From positions 1 to 8,328 of the forward strand of contig JAAFIJ010000102.1 in the NCBI GenBank assembly GCA_013298675.1: 8,328 nucleotides of DNA, read 5' to 3'. Of the stretch, positions 6,622-8,328 are shown piece by piece. Both the position numbers and the translations under genes were made by a program. Position 1 is the stretch's first letter; the number at the start of each line of letters is the position of its first letter. The stretch is from Rhodobacterales bacterium. GTDB taxonomy: Bacteria; Pseudomonadota; Alphaproteobacteria; Rhodobacterales; Rhodobacteraceae. The notes below the pieces were generated by a model. That model did no database searches. It was not told where the DNA came from and was given only the letters and a program-made list of their open reading frames with translations.

Positions 6622-7469
6622 AGCAAAATCCTGTGTTCTCTCTGGCCCAGACTGACATCCGTCGCGGCAAAGGTCATTCCTGCCAGCGGATAGGCGGTCA
6701 GTGCTGCTGCATCCATGTGTTCCAATGCCGTCGTGCAAAACAGTGTGGTCCCGTCTTGACCGCCAAACGACGGGCAAGAGGTATGCGGCGCATCAAACGA
6801 AACCGCGCGCAAGAACTGTCCGTCCGGCGCATAGGCGGCAACGCGTGCGGCCCCCCACTGTGCCAACCACATCACGCCTGACGCATCAACGACCGCGCCG
6901 TCCGGGTTCAGCCCCTCTGCCTTAAGGTCAAGGTAAACTGACGGTTCACCCACCGGCCAACCGGCCGCATCAAGGCCAACGCGCATTACGCGGCCCGTCA
7001 CTGTATCGGTGAAATGTGCCGTCTTGCCATCTGGCGCAAAGCAAATGGCGTTTGGAATGGTGATGCCCGCATAAAGCTTGCGCAATTCGCCCCGGTAAAA
7101 CCGATAGATCGCCCCGGCCCCTGCTTCGGTCTTTTTGCCCATCGTGCCGATCCAGAACCCGCCCTGCGGATCAGCCCTGCCGTCGTTAGAGCGGTTTTGG
7201 GAATTGTCTGCTTCTAACTCACACAACGATTCTACTTCTTCGGTGTTCAGATCGAACAAGAACAGGTCACGTTCACCGGCGATCAGCAAAACATCCCGGT
7301 CCACCCAGCCAGCCGCAGATACGATTTCGGGAAAGCGCCATTGGTGTTGCCCATCTTTGTCGCGCGACAACAGGCGCTTGCCAAGCACATCGAACCAAAA
7401 CAATTGAGCACGAACAGGGTGCCACAGCGCACCCTCACCTAGTTCGCAAATACGGTCGTCGTAAATCAT
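6618..7469 (-). CDS. SMP-30/gluconolactonase family lactonase, probable galactonolactonase
   Basis: This 283-residue protein belongs to the SMP-30/gluconolactonase/LRE family of six-bladed beta-propeller, metal-dependent lactonases. Expected metal ligands are visible as Glu12 in ELGEGALW, Asn140 in ITIPNAICFAPDG and Asp190 in LNPDGAVVD; Asn95 in RSNDGRADPQGGFWIGTMG matches the conserved substrate-side asparagine. Spacing agrees with that recalled for human SMP-30 (18, 103, 154, 204). No signal peptide is present, so it is cytoplasmic. Family members open various sugar lactones. Here its place between a KDPGal aldolase and a beta-galactosidase suggests galactono-lactone to galactonate, the second step of the De Ley-Doudoroff galactose route; this is inference from context. 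Translation is probably coupled at both ends: its ATG (7469) overlaps the dgoA stop as ATGA, with GGAG 7 bases upstream, and its own TGA overlaps the beta-galactosidase ATG. An arabinono- or gluconolactonase role is possible. Confidence 0.9.
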   Translation of the reverse strand: MIYDDRICELGEGALWHPVRAQLFWFDVLGKRLLSRDKDGQHQWRFPEIVSAAGWVDRDVLLIAGERDLFLFDLNTEEVESLCELEADNSQNRSNDGRADPQGGFWIGTMGKKTEAGAGAIYRFYRGELRKLYAGITIPNAICFAPDGKTAHFTDTVTGRVMRVGLDAAGWPVGEPSVYLDLKAEGLNPDGAVVDASGVMWLAQWGAARVAAYAPDGQFLRAVSFDAPHTSCPSFGGQDGTTLFCTTALEHMDAAALTAYPLAGMTFAATDVSLGQREHRILL

Positions 7470-8101
7470 GTCGCCGCTCCGACGGCTGCATCAAAGGCCG
7501 CCACAATCGCCGCCGCCCGCAGCGCGATATCTGCCGCAGTCAAACCGGGCGTGTAAAGCGCTGTCCCAATGCCAAAACCGTCTGCGCCTGCCGCAATCCA
7601 CTGACCAAAGTTGTTCGGACCTGCTCCGCCCACCGCATAAACCTGTGTGCCCCTTGGCAAGACCGCCCGAATGGCCTTTAGCCCCTCTGCCCCGATCAAC
7701 GTACCGGGAAACAGCTTTAGCCCGTCCGCTCCGGCCTTAAGGGCGGCAAAACATTCGGTCGGAGTCATCACACCGGGCCAGGACGCCATTCCCGCCACTT
7801 TGCTGGCGATGATGACCTCTGGGTCGCAATTGGGCGAAACGATCAGCGTTCCGCCGACATCAGCCACCCGTTTGACCTGATCGGTCGTCAACACCGTGCC
7901 CGCGCCAATCTGCGCAACCTTACCAAAGTCCCGAACCATGGCGGCGATAGAGGCATATGGATCGGGTGAGTTCAGCGGCACTTCAAGCCGGGTGATCCCG
8001 GCATCAATCAAGGCCGCAGCAGCGGCAGTTGCCTCTGCCGGGGTCAGGCCACGCAAAATGGCGATCAGGGGCCGGCCCGTTGTGCGGTGTGTGTTCGTCA
8101 T
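7466..8101 (-). CDS. dgoA: 2-dehydro-3-deoxy-6-phosphogalactonate aldolase
   Basis: This 211-residue class I aldolase of the KDPG/KDPGal family should split 2-dehydro-3-deoxy-6-phosphogalactonate into pyruvate and glyceraldehyde-3-phosphate. The Schiff-base lysine is Lys129 in ADGLKLFPG, and the catalytic glutamate is Glu40 in RLEVPLNSP. Other family marks are Arg17 in ILRGLTPAE, IGAGTV at about 65-70, the phosphate-side VSPNCDPEV, and the YAVGGAGPNNF loop. Length matches E. coli DgoA (about 205). The NSP after the catalytic glutamate and the GGAGPNNF loop favour the galactonate enzyme over the gluconate one (Eda), and adjacency to dgoK strongly supports this. I placed the start at 8101, where the ATG overlaps the dgoK TGA; AGGA lies a rather long 11 bases upstream, so translational coupling may matter. 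The extra 18 codons up to 8155 are inside dgoK and do not look like protein. It is cytoplasmic. Confidence 0.94.
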   Translation of the reverse strand: MTNTHRTTGRPLIAILRGLTPAEATAAAAALIDAGITRLEVPLNSPDPYASIAAMVRDFGKVAQIGAGTVLTTDQVKRVADVGGTLIVSPNCDPEVIIASKVAGMASWPGVMTPTECFAALKAGADGLKLFPGTLIGAEGLKAIRAVLPRGTQVYAVGGAGPNNFGQWIAAGADGFGIGTALYTPGLTAADIALRAAAIVAAFDAAVGAAT

Positions 8102-8328
8102 GACGTGATTTTTCCTAACTGGCCAGCCGCCGCAGAGAGGCCGGCCAAAGTGCAAGCGGTCGCATCCAATTTCTCGGCCACCACCCCCTGCGCGCCGAGC
8201 GCGCGCGCGTAGTTTTCCGACAAAGCGTCATTTCCGATCAGCACAACCCGTTGACCAAGCCAATAGGGTTTGGCACCAGCCAGTTCCGCCCCAATCAACA
8301 GCCCCGACAGCCGCGCCCGCGCAGCGGC
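8098..8328 (-). CDS. dgoK: 2-dehydro-3-deoxygalactonokinase, C-terminal fragment (cut by window edge)
   Basis: The last 76 codons of a gene entering from the right edge are visible; the frame stays open to position 8328, so the gene is truncated only by the window. The residues ARLSGLLIGAELAGAKPYW followed by VVLIGNDALSENYARAL match the C-terminal part of DgoK kinases as I recall them. DgoK phosphorylates 2-dehydro-3-deoxygalactonate with ATP to give the substrate of DgoA. The active-site and N-terminal ATPase portions lie outside the window, so integrity cannot be judged. Its TGA stop (8098-8100) overlaps the dgoA ATG as ATGA. An apparent TTG start at 8298 is not the real start. Family assignment rests on a short segment plus the neighbour, which makes it likely rather than certain. 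Confidence 0.85.
   Translation of the reverse strand, partial: AAARARLSGLLIGAELAGAKPYWLGQRVVLIGNDALSENYARALGAQGVVAEKLDATACTLAGLSAAAGQLGKITS

Noticed and set aside
6622..6777. 52-residue N-terminal extension of the beta-galactosidase
   Set aside because: The extension overlaps the lactonase gene in another frame, lacks family similarity, and the ATG at 6621 has a good ribosome site and starts at the conserved GH42 N-terminus.
8193..8212. Alternating GC-rich tract near the end of dgoK
   Set aside because: It encodes an ordinary Ala/Arg-rich stretch (YARALGAQG) in frame; the composition follows from codon use, not from a separate element.

Overview
The window looks like an ordinary sugar-catabolism stretch of an alphaproteobacterial chromosome, most likely from the Rhodobacterales (Roseobacter group) or a close relative. 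This is inferred from moderately GC-rich coding sequence, dense gene packing, and recollection of the protein families; no database was searched. I see no tRNA, rRNA, CRISPR array, insertion sequence, integrase or phage gene. I did not find an undescribed biological system here.

Layout from left to right. (1) On the minus strand, positions 2981 to 35 hold a membrane-bound hybrid sensor histidine kinase followed, 46 bases downstream, by a 12-helix major facilitator transporter. (2) A divergent regulatory gap of about 115 bases (2982-3096) separates the kinase from a plus-strand GH13 alpha-glucosidase (3097-4701). (3) The alpha-glucosidase runs convergently into a minus-strand operon, with 18 bases between the stop codons and a perfect 10-bp GC-rich hairpin across the junction. 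(4) The operon reads from the right edge leftward: the C-terminal end of 2-dehydro-3-deoxygalactonokinase (dgoK), 2-dehydro-3-deoxy-6-phosphogalactonate aldolase (dgoA), an SMP-30/gluconolactonase-type lactonase, and a GH42 beta-galactosidase. All three junctions in this operon are 4-base ATGA overlaps.

How the genes fit together: the right-hand operon encodes much of a De Ley-Doudoroff galactose route. The GH42 enzyme would release galactose from imported beta-galactosides. A galactose dehydrogenase (not in the window) would give galactonolactone, which the SMP-30 protein would open to galactonate. A galactonate dehydratase (not in the window) would give 2-dehydro-3-deoxygalactonate, which DgoK phosphorylates and DgoA splits to pyruvate and glyceraldehyde-3-phosphate. 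The alpha-glucosidase adds cytoplasmic hydrolysis of alpha-glucosides. Neither hydrolase shows a signal peptide, so both need importers, and no ABC sugar transporter lies in the window. The kinase and MFS transporter may form a separate sensing and transport pair whose ligand cannot be read from the sequence.
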